In this document: positions 37,862-38,217 of the stretch, in pieces
Position numbering within the stretch: the stretch's first letter is position 1
Layout: each line of letters starts with the position of its first letter
Source: a virus
Strand: one strand, 5' to 3'
DNA: 38,217 nt
Virus record (IMG/VR): IMGVR_UViG_3300023181_000054
Location: 1 to 38,217 of that record
The notes under the pieces: model-generated
The model's input: only the letters and a program-made list of their open reading frames with translations
The model's database searches: none
Told to the model about the DNA's origin: nothing
Translations under genes and position numbers: made by a program

Positions 37862-38196
37862 CCTTCGCATATCCTAACAGCATCTTCGGGGGACCGTGCC
37901 ACACCAGCGCGGCCCCCCATTTTCGTTATGGCGGCAAGGAACTCGGGCTGACCAGGGCGCAGCGTATCTTTACCCGCCTTCACCTCTACGGCGGTCAGAA
38001 CCATGACTGTGCGGCCAACGTCTTCCGCTGTGATCGTGAGGGGTGAGCCGCCAAGGGTGTCTGACAGGCCGGTGAATCCCACCGAGACCATGTGGCCCCC
38101 ACGGATCAGAACGTCTCCCGGCTTAACCGCGACGGTCTGCGGCTTGTCGAATCTGACGCCTCGGTGAAACGGACCCCAGAACTTGCCGACAGTCAT
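37858..38196 (-). CDS. VRR-NUC domain nuclease
   Basis: The 112-residue product has the VRR-NUC signature: a Gly-rich GFTGLSD segment, then [20 protein letters not shown] with E71, K73 and Q83 of the PD-(D/E)XK active site, and [20 protein letters not shown]. Free-standing phage copies of about 110 residues are Holliday-junction or flap nucleases. Convergent with SSB (overlapping stops). The start overlaps the TGA of a gene entering from the right edge. Confidence 0.85.
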   Translation of the reverse strand: MTVGKFWGPFHRGVRFDKPQTVAVKPGDVLIRGGHMVSVGFTGLSDTLGGSPLTITAEDVGRTVMVLTAVEVKAGKDTLRPGQPEFLAAITKMGGRAGVARSPEDAVRICEG

Positions 38197-38217
38197 AGGG
38201 AAAAGCCGCGCCCCTTT
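38193..38217 (-). CDS. C-terminal end of a gene cut by the right edge (probably the GcrA-like gene)
   Basis: Read on minus, one leftover base is followed by seven codons and TGA (KGRGFSL, stop at 38193-38195), overlapping the VRR-NUC start (ATGA). The GcrA-like gene at the left edge ends with two leftover bases. Joining 1 to 38217 makes GC+A and continues exactly in this frame. The reading depends on the circular join and is therefore tentative. Confidence 0.5.

Noticed and set aside
1-38217. Search for CRISPR arrays, tRNA genes, insertion sequences and integrase
   Set aside because: No regularly spaced repeats with unique spacers, no cloverleaf-type gene with a TTCGAAT-like T arm, no transposase and no tyrosine or serine recombinase motif were seen. 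The 33338-33506 repeats are too short and too irregular for CRISPR.

Overview
The window looks like the complete, or nearly complete, genome of a short-tailed (P22-type) phage of an alphaproteobacterium. The virion genes run on the minus strand in the P22 order: small and large terminase, portal, GroES-like protein, scaffold, coat, gp4-like, gp10-like, needle candidate, gp7-like ejection protein, two larger ejection-protein candidates, tailspike, lysis. The host guess rests on high GC, dense ATGA/GTGA-coupled genes, and above all a GcrA-like regulator next to a beta-class adenine methyltransferase. GcrA and CcrM (GANTC methylation) form a cell-cycle circuit known from Caulobacterales and related Alphaproteobacteria. 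The exact host cannot be read from the sequence. No integrase, DNA polymerase, RNA polymerase, tRNA, rRNA, CRISPR array or insertion sequence was seen, so host replication machinery is probably used.

Layout. (1) 1-1444, minus: a small HTH regulator, the methyltransferase, a small unknown and the GcrA-like gene, which is cut by the left edge. Its frame closes exactly if position 1 is joined to 38217, giving a stop that overlaps the start of the VRR-NUC gene, so the sequence is probably circular or circularly permuted. (2) 1557-6931, plus: a tightly packed early operon of small membrane proteins, zinc-ribbon proteins, an HNH-AP2 endonuclease, a MazG-like pyrophosphohydrolase and several unknowns. 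(3) 6938-9481, minus: the lysis cassette (GH24 endolysin, holin candidate, several membrane proteins). (4) 9520-29113, minus: tailspike back to terminase, with a strong intrinsic terminator just after the coat gene. (5) 29110-33156, minus: about 15 tiny unknown genes including two HTH proteins. (6) 33157-33508: the only long non-coding stretch, with nine copies of the 9-mer TGCCWCGGT plus a hairpin, a candidate replication origin. (7) 33509-35317, minus: a RepA-like helicase, an unknown and a Cro-like repressor. (8) 35382-37861, plus: a recombination module (YqaJ/lambda-type exonuclease, DEDD exonuclease, an unknown, SSB). (9) 37858-38217, minus: a VRR-NUC nuclease and the tail of the GcrA-like gene.

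The least familiar signals are non-coding. A start-associated leader (GATTGGAGAG a few bases before the start codon, in several cases preceded by a related hairpin) recurs on both strands in front of early genes but was not seen before virion genes. The iteron-like cluster lies directly downstream of the RepA-like helicase. A perfect 6-bp palindromic operator sits between the Cro-like gene and the recombination module. The leader resembles, in concept, the SAS/ESAS elements of cluster K mycobacteriophages. All assignments come from reading the sequence; no database search was run.
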